Source: Monarcha castaneiventris obscurior (Eukaryota; Chordata; Aves; Passeriformes; Monarchidae). Taken from it: a stretch of 64,000 bases of DNA. The position numbers and the translations under genes are program-made. This document shows, piece after piece, positions 13,001 to 24,904 of the stretch. Each line of letters opens with the position of its first letter. The first letter of the stretch is position 1. The stretch is taken from contig JAMPIT010000230.1 in NCBI GenBank assembly GCA_026261815.1, forward strand, positions 7,067,001 to 7,131,000, in the 5' to 3' direction. Under the pieces are notes generated by a model. The model searched no databases. It was not told the DNA's origin and was given only the letters and a program-made list of their open reading frames with translations.

Positions 13001-14680
13001 GTGGCTGGATTGGAAACGTGAAACAATATCTCCCATCTTGCAGGTGTGTACCCTAAAAACCGATATATTTGGTTTTGTCACACTGAAACAAATGCAAAAC
13101 ACATAAATAGTGGACAAAGAGGATTTGAGAATATGCTGAATTTCGAGAGAGCACCTGAAAACCCCACAGGGTGAGGTCACATATGTGGGTTAGAAAACAC
13201 AGGACTTTTTCTTCACTTAAAAAGCTACATTAAAAAAAGAGTGACCTCACTACTTTTGCCCTCCTGGTACTTTTTCCCCCTCTAGTTTACAATGCATTGC
13301 TACTTAATTTTTAAGAGACTGTACTGGGCTCAAACATTTTTCCTGTCATAATTTGTCCTTCCACCACTCAGGGAAGCCATCTTGTCTACTACCCTGGTAG
13401 AGTTGGCTTTCCTGTGTACAAGGTGGCATATGACTACAAAATACTCAAATTAGGTCAACATTGCACCTAAAATTCCTCTGAAGGCTTCAACAACTTGAAA
13501 AAAAATCACTAAAATATAATGGTCCATGCTCATATGACTAGAGCTAGGCATTAAGGACCTGTGCACAAGAGAAAAGCTTATTTCTCTTCTCCATGGTAAG
13601 AAATATCCCTTCATTTTTCCTTGGGTGAAGCAGCAGGAGCTCTTCAAGCTGTTTTTAAAGCACCTTATACTTTATTTATTTCTTGTTGTTATCTTTATTA
13701 TGAATTGCACTTCACTATGTGTGTTTGACACAGAATGGTGTTGAGAGGGCAGGTAAAGGGGAAATTTGAAGTTGTTTCAATGAAGAAAAAAAGAAGTTGC
13801 AGAACAGATAGTTCATTATATTTGACTGCCTAACACAGAAAGTTTTAACATGCTTCAATACACTCACATACTCTTTGAATGTGATTTATGCAAAGTTTGG
13901 CTCCTTTTTAAAAGACTGTCGGAAAGAGAAAACTCAGAAAATATACTACAATGCAGTATTAAATTACTTTGCACTAATCTGATAAACATACCCTCCCTTA
14001 CTATGGAGTGACAACCTACCATATTTGAGCAATCATGATAGAAAATATACCAGGAAAGCATTAATTATTTTTCCCAAATACATAATATGCCATGAAGGAA
14101 CCTTTGCTTTACCTCAGCCAAACCTGAATTCCTTGAAATACCAGGTTGAAATCATCCAGCCTCATCATGCATGTTGGCTCTTGGGTAAGGTTTCAATTCA
14201 TCTTGAAGCAAACACCACATGGGGAGAACACCTTGGATGGCAGCAGGTCTAACACAACCTCCTTGCTAAGGAATGTGTCCTGTCCCCAGGGGATCCCTTA
14301 TCTCCTGACCGCAGCAATGTGCCTCTGATATTCCCAGTCCTAACTCTCTCACTGCTTTCCCCATGTTTGGAGAGAATGTCTTTTTGTGCCTGTTCCAGTG
14401 GAACCATTTACCATTCAGTCAGGCTCGGTGGCTGGAGCTTGGGCTGTAGCCAATGATGCTTTTTGTTTATTCTTGATGCTTGTCTTCCAGAGGATTTGAG
14501 AGCAGTCCTTGGGCCCACTCTCATGGCCTGGGTGAACATCCAAGTGAGGCTGGGCAATGTCAATGTCATGAGATGTCCCAGAGCCCCCGTAGTCCCTGTG
14601 TGACAGATGATGGGCTGTCACTAGTCCATAGATGGGACTGTTGTCATGGAAACAAAACTGCATAGAAGTACTAAAAATAA
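10028..14680. other. AT-rich unique sequence, no gene seen
   Basis: Only short, unbiased reading frames occur here. A perfect 9-base inverted repeat lies at 12601-12635. No repeat family, RNA gene or splice-supported exon was recognised. Confidence 0.55.
12601..12635. repeat. Perfect 9-base inverted repeat
   Basis: The arms GCATCAAAC (12601-12609) and GTTTGATGC (12627-12635) are exact reverse complements around a 17-base loop. The arms are of mixed composition, unlike the A/T-only palindromes elsewhere. The role is unknown and it may be chance. Confidence 0.6.
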
Positions 14681-14684
14681 AGCT

Positions 14685-14975
14685 GGCCAGACAAACTTGA
14701 TAGTTTTTAGGCAGAAAACTGAAGTCAGAGAGTGTCATGGATATACTTGGATTTTAGACAGGCATTTGCTAAGGAAGCATATTATAACCTAGGGAGAGAA
14801 TTAAATCAGTTTGTCTTAGACAACAAGACAATTATTCCAATCAAAAGTAGGTTTGTGAGCTACTGACAATGAAAAATTATAAATAATTTAAGAAGAGAGA
14901 AATTGACTGGTGATGTCCCTCAAGAATCAGTATTGAGCTACCTGTTAAAAATCTGGATAAATAGATCTACAAAAT
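14685..14975 (+). mobile_element. Ancient LINE reverse-transcriptase fragment (CR1/L2 clade)
   Basis: Two decayed motifs of a LINE reverse transcriptase appear in order on the plus strand. At 14741-14765 the DNA resembles the catalytic motif-A region (YLDFSKAFD in intact CR1), now interrupted by a stop. At 14909-14968 the frame reads GDVPQESVLSYLLKIWINRS, close to the GVPQGSVLGPLLF block of CR1/L2. The spacing, about 56 codons, fits the distance in intact elements. Upstream, around 14683-14700, CCAGACAAACTTGAT resembles the CR1 stretch encoding the conserved LTNL-like segment. Stops and shifts show it is long dead. CR1 and L2 subfamilies cannot be told apart by eye. Confidence 0.55.
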
Positions 14976-14989
14976 TCTATCAAGAATAG

Positions 14990-17035
14990 TGACTTATTCA
15001 AGATACTCATTCAAGAGGGAATGATTTGGAATGATTCACTATAGTAGGGAATTGTACCTATATATGTATTGTATCTATACATGTATGTAGGAACTTGTAT
15101 CCTGGCACTAACTGCTGTAAGGTGTGTATGGGTCCTTATTAAAATACATGACCAAGACTTCCCAACCCAAACACTTTGAGCTTTTATCTGTCAGTGGAAG
15201 CTTTCCATAGAAAAGCCTAATTTTACATGTCTCCTGCAAGCAGAATAAGGATAAAGGTCTGAGAACTGGGCCTTAGTTTCATTGGCGGGAGAATCCAAAA
15301 ATCCTCCAGTCCCAATTTTCTCGCATTGAGACCTACATTTTCCAGTATTTTGTTTAATATCAACCACACCAAGTAGCAGCATAACAGATAGCCCAGGGTT
15401 CTTGGGATGATACCCAGCAACACACTGAGGAACACACAAGATCCTTCTCCATGATCAGGTAGCTCAAGATATAGTGGCAACTTTAATTACCTGTGTTAGC
15501 ATGTGTGATTAAATTAGACTCCTGCTAGTCTAAATTAGACTCATAATGTCTATGATAGAAAAAGCTGACTATTCTCTTTTACCTTCTTTGTAACAAGAAT
15601 ATTTTTATTATCTGGTCTCAGATAGTGCTGACACCTTGGCTGTGAAAAGCACAGTGCTAATAAGGTAAATGGACTATGTAGAAACATTTGGGATGGCTAC
15701 AGCGATCTCATTCCTGACTTTACTATTAATCATTTAAGTCATCTAGCTGTTGCAAACATCAACTTTAAATAACACCAGCAGATAAACTTATAAATACATC
15801 AGTAGTCAAGGCTTGTTCACATTTGAAAAAGTGATGAAATAGCCAGAATAACTGCTCCATTATAAATCCTCGAATGGTCACTATTTATGGAGACAGCCAT
15901 TTCACTTAATTTCTGAAGATAGAGAACCTCTGAGTCGTCAAAACTATCTCCCTTGTCACTGAACAGGCATTTTCAGATAACTGGTTTTATTTTATATCTC
16001 TTCCTCAGTCTTCTGATCTGTCTATTATTCAAGTAACAGCATTTTCCTCTGCCCCTGAATTATTTAAACTGTTGTGCATGCAGACAAACACACTTTCCCA
16101 GCTCTACAGCAAGATTCTATTATAAGCAAATATTCACGTCTAATCACATGCATTAGTGAACCTAAAGACTGAACCTATCCAACATTTTGATATTTCTTGG
16201 ATGCAAACCCCTATCAATACTATTTAAAGAATACTTAGAGCTTTCAATTTAGATTTTCTATACTAATGCATTTTTTTTTGTAAAGGAGCCAGTCTGGCTG
16301 TGCTAAGTGCATATTCTCCCAAAAGTTAACACATGGAATCTCAGGCTGAAGGCAATTTATATTCATGATTTAAAACTACCATCTTAATCAGAGTATTACT
16401 GTTATTACCATAATACTCATTAATGTGTTTCTCATAGATAATTTAAGTGTGAATCAATGCCCAAGAATAACCAATTCCTCTGAGATCAAATAAATGAAGG
16501 AACTAAAAGATGTAAATAAAGTCTATTTATTTCAAATTAAAGCAGCAGCAGCATATTTAAAGAGAGTTTAATCTGAGACTATTATGCAATTGTAATGCAA
16601 GGAGAACTAGCTTAGAAAAACTCACCAAGAAGTTAAAGTATGCAGAGCATACTTGAGAGATTCAGTTTTGCCACGTAGAAGAGAGAGCATTCTGACTGCA
16701 GAATGTACGAGGGTGCTTGGGACTATGTTGTAAAACCTCTGTGGTGTGAGAGAGAGAGAGGGAGACACCTGGCAGAGTCAAGGTGATTATATTCAAAATT
16801 ATAATGCACAATGCCCATTACAGACACTAAAAAAACCACGGTGGGGTTGAACTCCAAAAGATAGGTTTCAGACACTGTGAAAGTCTTTAAAAGACTGGAG
16901 AACCTCCATCTCTGTCTTCGCCACCAGGAGAGGAGCATGCTCAGGATAATACCATTCAAATAATTTTGGTACATTATTTGCCATACTAGTTTTCATAGAA
17001 TAGGTGTGTTCGCTAATACAGAGTCCTTATCTTTT
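14990..17035. other. AT-rich unique sequence, no gene seen
   Basis: No supported exon, RNA gene or repeat family was recognised here. There is a short GA-rich tract at 16745-16763. Opposite-strand reading frames at 15191-15480 overlap each other in different frames and look random. Confidence 0.55.
15513..15542. repeat. Short tandem and inverted repeat
   Basis: The word TAAATTAGACTC occurs twice (about 15513-15524 and 15531-15542). The intervening AGTCTAA makes a small hairpin with the first TTAGACT. This is a minor local structure with no inferred function. Confidence 0.5.
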
Positions 17036-17039
17036 CTGT

Positions 17040-17830
17040 TGAAATCATTGGAGGGACGCAATTCAGAGGCCCTTTCAAACCCCCCAAAATCCCGTTTCTG
17101 CCATTGTTAAATTAGCTTGCTGAGGTTTCCATGCAGTTTCAGCGGACCATGGCAGTAAGCACACTGTTCATGTGGAGACCCCAATAATTGCTGGTCCATT
17201 TGCTGGAGGTGCCGGCTTGCTGGGATACAGCAATCTTCCAAAAGCATCTCCAAAGCAAAAGTGTTCAGCAGGTCACCACATACCCACACACGTGTACGTG
17301 CACATACATACACGGACAGCTTCTTAAAATTAACCAACCACAAAGAGACAGGAAGGGTCCCTGCATGGAGTTCCACAGGAGCTCTTTAGTGCAGCTACAC
17401 CACGAACGAGTCCAGAAGCAAAGACAAGAAACAACGGAGGGTCCAGGCTTAAGTACGGGAGTGGGGCGAGCATCAGGGACCAATGATCTGAGGGCACAGG
17501 TGTGGTACAAAGGTGGAACTAGGGAATGGGAGCCAGTGGGGAAGCTCTGAGGGAGTGGCGATGGGGCAAGGGCCAATGGGGGAACCTGGAGTGGAGAGCC
17601 TTTTGGGACATGAAACATATAAGGTAACAAGGGGGCAGAGGGGCCAACAGCCAACCAGGAATGCAAAACTGGGGTACATTACCATAACTGAACAAAGAAC
17701 TCTGGGAGAGGCTTCTTTTCTCACCATGACCTCAGAAGGCTCTGGTACTAGGGACTGTCTTAGCAGAGAACTCTTTTTGTCCCTTATATCACAGGCCAAC
17801 TGGCCACTGCACCCAATTTCAACTTGTTTT
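17040..17830 (+). promoter_or_regulatory. CpG-enriched promoter-like or old LTR-like block
   Basis: Base composition changes sharply against AT-rich flanks. At least ten CpG dinucleotides fall between about 17055 and 17560, while the surrounding kilobases have very few. On the plus strand two CCAAT boxes (GGACCAATGATC near 17478 and GGGCCAATGGGG near 17570) precede a TATA-like CATATAAGG near 17617, an order typical of retroviral LTR U3 regions and some promoters. Reading frames of 83-133 codons occur on both strands and overlap, so I do not call a gene. I could not find matching TG/CA termini or a target duplication, so LTR origin is inference. An unrelated CpG-enriched regulatory element is the alternative. 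Confidence 0.35.
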
Positions 17831-17879
17831 GTGCATTGTATACATCCTCCTGTGAGAAGTATTTTGCCATGTAAGTAAA

Positions 17880-20800
17880 ATTTTAAGAAAGTATCAACAA
17901 TGATATGTATTTGGATACTGAGAGTAAAAAGAAGTTTTAGAGGAAAGGATTTATGGGTTGCACTTAGAAACTAGTCTTCTGTCAAAAGGAAAGAAAAATC
18001 TTAGAGACTTCTAGTAACAGATCATTTCAGAAGTATTTTTTTGGCAAAGGTTTTCAAATTATAAACATTACAAATGTAGGTAGAAATGAGCAACTGCTAC
18101 AGTGGTTGACCAAATTAACACAAAATGTTTATGAATCCTGTGATACTGTAAGTGTGTAGCCATAGGATTGTACCAAACCCTCTACATTCTGCTGTATATT
18201 TTCTGCTCTTAAGTTATTTAGTTTGTGATAAAATACTGTTTTCTCCTAACCACTGGAAATAACAGGCTTTCTAAGCCAGAGATAAAACAGTGATGCTTCT
18301 TCCAACTCAAAAATTTTCAGTAAACATTGTCTGCAATGACAGTTGTGGAGTGGCCTCAACTGACATTTTAAAGATTCATAACTTTGTATAAAATATCACT
18401 TGGCGATCTCCTATTTTATGGCATGATTTTTAAAAAACTGATTAAGATTAAACTCTCTGTGGCTTTTGCTATATTTATTGTACTGGAAAGTTGTTCCAGA
18501 CCACACTTCTTTGATGGGTAAAACTAACCCTGACTTCCAGCCCACCTGTATTCCTAGACAGTCTGGATCCATTATTTCCTTTGTTAGTTATAATAAATAA
18601 TACTAAAAGCACTTTGTTTTTCTGCTGTTCTGACATGTTTCCAAACCCACGATATTCCCTCTCAGCATTTGCTTCACATAGTTAAAGATGAATCTTTTGC
18701 ACTCTTTTTTTCCTCTTGGTTGCTTGCATTTTTTTCATGGAGACTTGAACATCAGTGATTAAATTTGCATGTAATACTCCATCAGGGTCCAGCCATGCCT
18801 TCCACCAGGTCATTAAAACTACTGTTCCTCTTAAGAAAGGACTCAGCCTACAGCAATCCTGCTACTGCCTTTTATTTCTGATGGTTGCACATAAGAATGG
18901 ATCAAGATTATTCTTTGACCTAATTTAGCCAGATTTCTTTTTATTTCAGTACAAAGAGGAAATAAGCATCTACAGCCAGCAAACCAGTTTGTATTATTCA
19001 TATCATCTATGTACAGTGTACATTGCATCAGCTTCCAAATTTGCTACCTCATCTTCAAAAAAACCAGTTAAAATCCTGAGGACCACAAGGGTGACTGCAG
19101 CCAAGTGACACAGAACTCCAAAGCAGACTAATGGGGAAAACTGAGCTCAAGTCAGTAAAGCAAGGAATGTTATTATGGCAAAAGTCACGACATGCACCTT
19201 GTTATGGTGTTTTATCCTCACATGCTATTGTACATGTGTATTGACATGCACATAATGTCTTCATAATTCCACAAAGACATCTTAATGTAAATCAACCACA
19301 AGACACAAAAAAATTTACTATGATAAATCTTAATATTGGAAATCCACAGATCTGGATTCAAAGTTGTTCAAACATTTTCCTTAGAAATACAAGTCATTCA
19401 GTGTTATATAAGAAATATATATATGCAGAAATATTTTGGAGGAAAGTGCTGTTGTAATGCAGCAAAATAATCTGTTCCTTTATAATTAGAAAATAATTTT
19501 GAAATTATCTTCCTTTGTCATGAGCAGTAATAAGTATAAATATAGATGCATGTTGGCTTTTTAAGCAAATTATGCCCTCATTTTAGATCACAAAGTGACA
19601 TAAGTCAGTTAGTTCTCATGCACTTGTGTGATACTCTGAGATATGTGTATCCAGCATGGCAGAAACAGGTTTAATTTTAAAAAAATATTATTGTTTTCAT
19701 TCACGTTTTCAAAAACCTTGGGAGTTTTCCTATCCTGATTAGTCCATTTTAGGGGAAAATCTAAAGCTCTGGGTCTTAACATCGCCTGAAAACTCTGTTA
19801 TCAGTATCCACATTACAAGCAGTAATCCAACTAGAGAGATCGCCGCAGAACTAAAGGAGAAAAACAAATTTTTCTATTTTAAGAGACTTGTGAACCTTGT
19901 TGGAATTAAAATACACTGGAAATGTAACCCCTGAAGTGGCAGAAGTCTTTTAAATGGTTTTCTGAAGTTTCAAAGGAAGGTGTGCATACAAGTAAATTTA
20001 CTGTTCCTTTTCATCAAGCCCTGTTCTCCTAAAATCCAAGTTCCATGTATATTTTTTTCCAAAAGGGTAGCAGGTGACAATCAACACCTGAAGCAGAGTT
20101 TCAAAACCGAAAACCTCAACAAGTTCCATGCCAAGTAGGCTTACAGCCAGCTACAGAGTATTTTTAGAAGACAAAAATCAACATAAGTCTTGAGTTTTCC
20201 CCAAGCTGAGAAATAATAATTTTCCTCTGGATTTTTCATTCTTTCTATAGTATAAAAGACCAGTTTGCATGGATCAAACTGTAACAAAATGGTCTAATCA
20301 CCATCCAGTGATGAATATGACAGTGTTATGAAATACTAGTGATGTCTGTGAAAAATCAAAGAAAATCACCAAGCCCTCCCACCACAGCAAACTCAGACAC
20401 TGGTTCTGGGCTATTGCTTTGAGTCAGCAACTGTCACTGCTGCAAAACTTAATCTCAAATTATTAATTATTATACTGAAAATAGAGAATCCTGATTTGTA
20501 ATCTGTGCTGCCCGTTTCAAACTGAGCAGTTTAAATTTTCCTACTGGAAAATCTTTCCTAATTGCTCGTGACGTCCACGTTCCAGAGCTGCAATATACGG
20601 GCAACAGTTTGCCCTGAGCAGTTTTATTCCTGGTGTATCTGTAATACCATCCAGCTCACCCTTTGCATGATTTTTTAACTGCATCCAATGAATAGTTCAG
20701 CAATAGCACATCTTGTTACTTTCCCTTTCTAGGCTGTTTTCCCTAAAGACTGAAATGGAAGATAGGCTGGACAGGAAAGCTGGAAAAGAAACGAAGCAAG

Positions 20801-22555
20801 GAGAATCTTCACAGAAACACCATTGCTCATGTGCACCATGTGTGAGCTGTGGCATGAAGTGAATTAATCAGATTTTGTTTTGCCATACTGTACTTCGTGA
20901 AGAAGCAGGACACCCTACAAAGTGCGGCCTTGGAGGAAAGAGAGTACCTTGATTGACTGGAAGAGAGCACCTGGGCAGTGCAATGAGAAGTAAAAAGAAT
21001 TAGAAAAGTTCTGCTAAGGACCCAGAGTGGCTCTGGCTCCTGCTGCTGCTCACCTCTAGAAAGAGTACCTGCATGCTCTTCTTGATGATTCAGGATGCAG
21101 TATTTGCTATGATCCCATTTTACAGGTGGGTTTTGGGAGAGTTTTGGAAAAAAAATACAAGTTTTGGAGGCTGAGTTTTGGAAAAAAAAATAAGAATTTA
21201 CCAACAAACTGACACATTCCTCAAAATGTTCCTTATGCCTGCCTCTGCTTCTCACTTCCCCAAACAGCCTGATTTATTTATTCCAAGATAAAACTGACAA
21301 ATTCTACTGTATTTTTCCAAGTATGCTCAACTCACCATCTTTAACACTCTTTCCTGTGTTTCTCCACAGTCTCTAGTTACTGACCTAAAGTAAATAAACA
21401 CTCGTATCTCTCAAACCATTCCTTTTGTATGTTCTTCAGTGTGTCCTTGTCTTTTTCCATCCCCCTTTGGGCATCTCCTACAGCTCTGTCCTTTCTGTGT
21501 ATGTCTTTTTAAAGTAAATGTCATCTACAAACATAAATTCTCCCTCGTGTCTACCCTGTATTCTGTCCCCTTGACTGGGATTCAGATATCTGAATGTAGA
21601 TATTTACTTCTGAAGAACCCATTGTAGGGTCTCCGTGTGGTCTGAAAAGTAAGCCAATAATATTTAAAGAACTGTAGGGGGCAATTAATCCAACTGCTAA
21701 AGAACAATCTCTAAACTCTGGCAGCTGAATGATGATCGAACTGTGCAGCTTTCACTATAAAGGGCAATATCTACATTGCAGCTATTGAAAGTTAGATAGA
21801 ATAAACCCTACACTTTTTTCCAAACTAAGATTCTAGACCATCCCTAACACTTCTTTGTTGACATTTAGGCTCAACATAGCCACTATAAAAGTAATGTTTT
21901 TCATCTTTTTTTTTTTTTTCTCTTGTTGACAGAACTATTAAGCCACTGATCACACAGGACCACAACCTGGCCTTCATTGTCTTCTGACATCTCTAAAATA
22001 ATACACAGTTTCTGATTCATTCACTGAGACTATTATCCAGGCTCTGCTGTCCTGCATGTGATGTGCTTTCTTGGGACTGAGTAAATCCCATGCCTCCCCT
22101 CTACACCCAGAAGACGTTTGCAAGGATAATTTTCTCTCTGAGGTTCCTCCTCTCTTACATATAAAAGAAAGGCTTTTGAGGATCTTCCCAACCAACGATA
22201 GCATTTTTCTTCTGATTTGGCCCTGAAGCCAGCTTCAGGCTTTATTCAGAGCGTGTGGCTTGCTTGTACCTGGCTAGATTTTCAGAAAGCAGTTTTATTC
22301 TTTCTTTCCAGCCACTGCTAATGTTTGAGAACAGCATCTTAAAATATGTGCAAAAGTTCCCAGTATGTCTTTAAACACTATCTTAGAACCTCTTTTTCCA
22401 TAATGTTTTAACAGCCCCTTTGCTAGTTTGATAGTTTCCTGTGGCAACTGTCCCTCACGAAGCACTTGCGAGGCTTTTATTCATCTGCTGCTTCTTCTTC
22501 CACATTAAACCCATGTTGTCAGGGCTTTGACTATGTTTTTCTTCTGTTTTCTGTG
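17880..22555. other. AT-rich unique sequence, no gene seen
   Basis: No repeat family or convincing exon was found. Short GTTTTGG-containing tandem units lie at about 21129-21195. The longest frame, 142 codons on minus at 20827-21255, runs through this purine/pyrimidine-biased patch and shows no recognisable domain. Confidence 0.55.
21129..21195. repeat. Imperfect GTTTTGG/A-tract tandem units
   Basis: Four GTTTTGG words recur at about 21129, 21141, 21161 and 21174. Two of them are followed by an eight- or nine-A run. This is consistent with local slippage or duplication. Confidence 0.6.
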
Positions 22556-22558
22556 CAG

Positions 22559-22701
22559 CTGCTGAAACACCAAGGTCCCAGGACATGTGTTCAAGTAGAA
22601 TATGTTATCTCATCTAGCCCAGCAAATATGCCAGATTTCAGAAAATTGTCATACTGGGAAGATCCAGCAGTTATGAGGATTTTTACCAACATGTTAATGA
22701 A
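22559..22701 (+). CDS. Candidate internal coding exon, unknown protein
   Basis: This 143-base segment follows a pyrimidine-rich tract ending in TGTGCAG and is followed by a GTATGT donor, both good splice signals. Only one of three frames stays open after the acceptor. It starts at a codon boundary and gives about 47 residues plus two bases, running from LLKHQGPRTC to RIFTNMLM. The composition looks protein-like: balanced charged and hydrophobic residues, one W, and a predicted helix at the end. The two leftover bases AA join the single G that opens the candidate exon at 23602 to make a Lys codon. I do not recognise the family, and no matching upstream exon was found in the window. Open frames of this length also occur by chance here, so it could be spurious. 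Confidence 0.33.
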
Positions 22702-23601
22702 GTATGTACACTATTCCAGGATTGGTTTTTTTAGTAGTTATTTCTTTTCTCAGCAGAAAAGAAATTTCTCTTACAGAGCAGAAGAGATTGTTGATTTAGA
22801 GCACATTTATAAAAGTTTACATGACTTGTCCTAAGGCAAAAGGCATAAAGAAAAGGAAATTCAAGGGTTAATGTGACTGTCAGTCAGAGAGGAAGAAAAG
22901 AAAACCCCACAAGTTTATCTGATTATTTTTATTTGGATTTATTTTGCAGTCTTGATTAACTAAATCAAATAACAAGAAGAAGCTGCTGTGAATATTCTCC
23001 AGCTGGCTTGGAGGTATAGGGATAATACTGCATGTGGATTTTCTAATTTCTCTAGTGGAAATAATGCTTTTAGTTCATAGTGCACTGAAGCAAAACAAAG
23101 ACATTGACAGATGCTCTTAAACTGTTTCTTAAGTGGACAAATGGCCTTTATAACACAATAGAGTCTCTGAGTGTTATTTATCAGAAGCTGTGTAAAAGCT
23201 GACATTCAACTTTATCTTGGGGAGCTGGAGTCCCACTTTCCTCTTCTGTTGTAAGGCAGCAATTAGTTCTGAAACTATAAGTCCTCACACAAGATCATTA
23301 AGGTGCTACATATATGATAAACAATAATTGCTTAAAAGGCCAGTAGAATGTGCTAATTAAAGATGAACCAAACAATGTGAAAAATTCAACTAGTCAAAAC
23401 AATTTTAAAAAATAGTAGGAGACTGAAAGGAAGTCATATTAGCACAAGGAAAACATTGTGCTTCATTCCCTCCTCCATCTACTTCAAAAGCACTACACCT
23501 TATTAACTGGTATGTTTCTCCTCCTCTGCTGCTTGGATGGACCTAATGATCAAGTAGAAATGTATTTGTTAATGATTTCTCTTTCCTTTGCTTCTACACA
23601 G

Positions 23602-23722
23602 GTGTAGTGATGCTTTCAACCTCATTATTTCCACGTTATTACAAGACATTCAAAACAAGATAAATTCAAAAGAAAGAGGTACCCTGTTCTCCTCTACAAA
23701 GGAAAAACAGAAGATAAACTGA
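23602..23722 (+). CDS. Candidate last coding exon, unknown protein
   Basis: A pyrimidine-rich acceptor (CTTTGCTTCTACACAG) precedes a segment whose phase fits the exon ending at 22701. The joined frame continues through KCSDAFNLIISTLLQDIQ, a likely amphipathic helix, into a Lys-rich tail and a TGA stop at 23720-23722. ATTAAA hexamers about 35 and 75 bases further on could serve as weak poly(A) signals. Alternatively a weak donor (AGAG/GTACCC near 23678) could splice to an acceptor at about 27306, opening a basic tail that stops near 27420. No known domain was recognised. Confidence rests on the paired splice sites and phase only. Confidence 0.3.
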
Positions 23723-24080
23723 GATGATTATAAGATGAAGGCTGCTATATAGTAGAAATTAAATAATGTTCCTTGTAAAAGGAATCAGAACATATTAAAG
23801 CCGCAAACATAAGGCAAGAAAATATAGAACTAAAAGAGCCATATGTGTATCTGTGAGGGAAATCACAAAAGGAAATATCCTGTCTTTTTAAAAGGTTTAA
23901 GATAATGTAAAAGTAAGACTAATAATATGCTTTAATCGTGAGAACAGAGTCACTGCATGGTATCACAGTGGCACAGGTTTACAGTTGCCCTAGTACACTA
24001 GACAGTGTTTTCTGATTTAAATTGTTTGGATTTTTTCTCAAAGTAATTCTTAATTTTCTGAGCTTTTTGAAGACTGGCTA

Positions 24081-24143
24081 AATAGTGATGTATGTTTTGT
24101 CACACCTAAAATAGTGATGATGTATGTTTTTGACACCTAAAAG
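24081..24143. repeat. Short imperfect tandem duplication
   Basis: A unit of roughly 30 bases containing AATAGTGATGTATGTTTT and CACCTAAAA occurs twice head to tail, with a 3-base GAT expansion in the second copy. It looks like a local slippage duplication. Confidence 0.75.
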
Positions 24144-24317
24144 GTCAATTTTTCTCAAATTCAGCGCCATTTAAGGTGTAGCGTGAACATGAATAACAAT
24201 GTGAGCATCAGTGCTTTAAGAGTCCTACAAGAAATTTGAAAAAGTGTAATTTGCAAGTTCAAAGAGAACTGAATGGGAAGATGAAATTGGTTCTGATACG
24301 AAGCAGTCCTGGTTAAC

Positions 24318-24898
24318 TGCGGAGGTCCCAGACAGCTGGAGGACAGCCAATGTGGTACCCATCTATCAGAAGGGCTGGAAGGAGAATCAGGGCACTGAGG
24401 CCTGTCAGCCTGACCTCAGTGCTGGGGAGAGTCATGGAGCAGATCATCTGGAGTGCCCCTGTGTCCAGTTCTGGGCCACTCACTTCAAGAAGGACATTGG
24501 AGTGTGCCTGAAGAAGGGCAACAAGGCTTGTGAAAGGTCTAGAAAATACGACTTATGAGGAACAGCTGACAGAGCTGGGCTTGTTCAGCCTGAAGGAAAA
24601 GAGCTCAGTGGAGGCCTTGCTCTCTACAACTGCCTGAAAGGAGGGTGAAGCCAGGTTGCATCAGGGGAAGTTCGTGTTGGATACCAGGAAAAATTCCTTC
24701 ACTGGAAGAATGGTTAAGCATTGAAACAGGTTTCCTAGGGAGGTGGTGGAGTCACCATCCCTGGAAGTGTTCAAAAAATGAGTGGACATGGTACACTGGG
24801 ATATGGTTTAGTGGACATGGTGGTATTCAGTCAAAGGTTGGACTTGGTGATCTTGTCTTGGAGGTTTTTTCCAACCTTAATAATTCTATGAGTCTTTG
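24318..24898 (+). mobile_element. CR1 LINE with internal deletion
   Basis: The first 130 bases encode a CR1 reverse-transcriptase segment. WRTANVVPIYQKG is readable, then a frameshift leads to a frame with RPVSLTSVLGRVMEQ. At about 24447-24455 this jumps to the far C-terminal and 3' part of CR1 (CVQFWATHFKKDIG), so the catalytic core between them is missing. The element ends with the conserved GGTTTTTTCCAACCTTAATAATTCTATGA tail region. It is a dead copy on the plus strand, opposite to most other CR1 copies here. Reading frames at 24352 and 24645 are remnants of it, not genes. Confidence 0.9.
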
Positions 24899-24904
24899 AA
24901 TAGA

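Noticed and set aside
17265..17799. Overlapping Pro/Ser-rich frames on minus and Gly-rich frames on plus
   Set aside because: They are mirror-image products of one GC-rich block read on both strands, with no codon bias to favour either.
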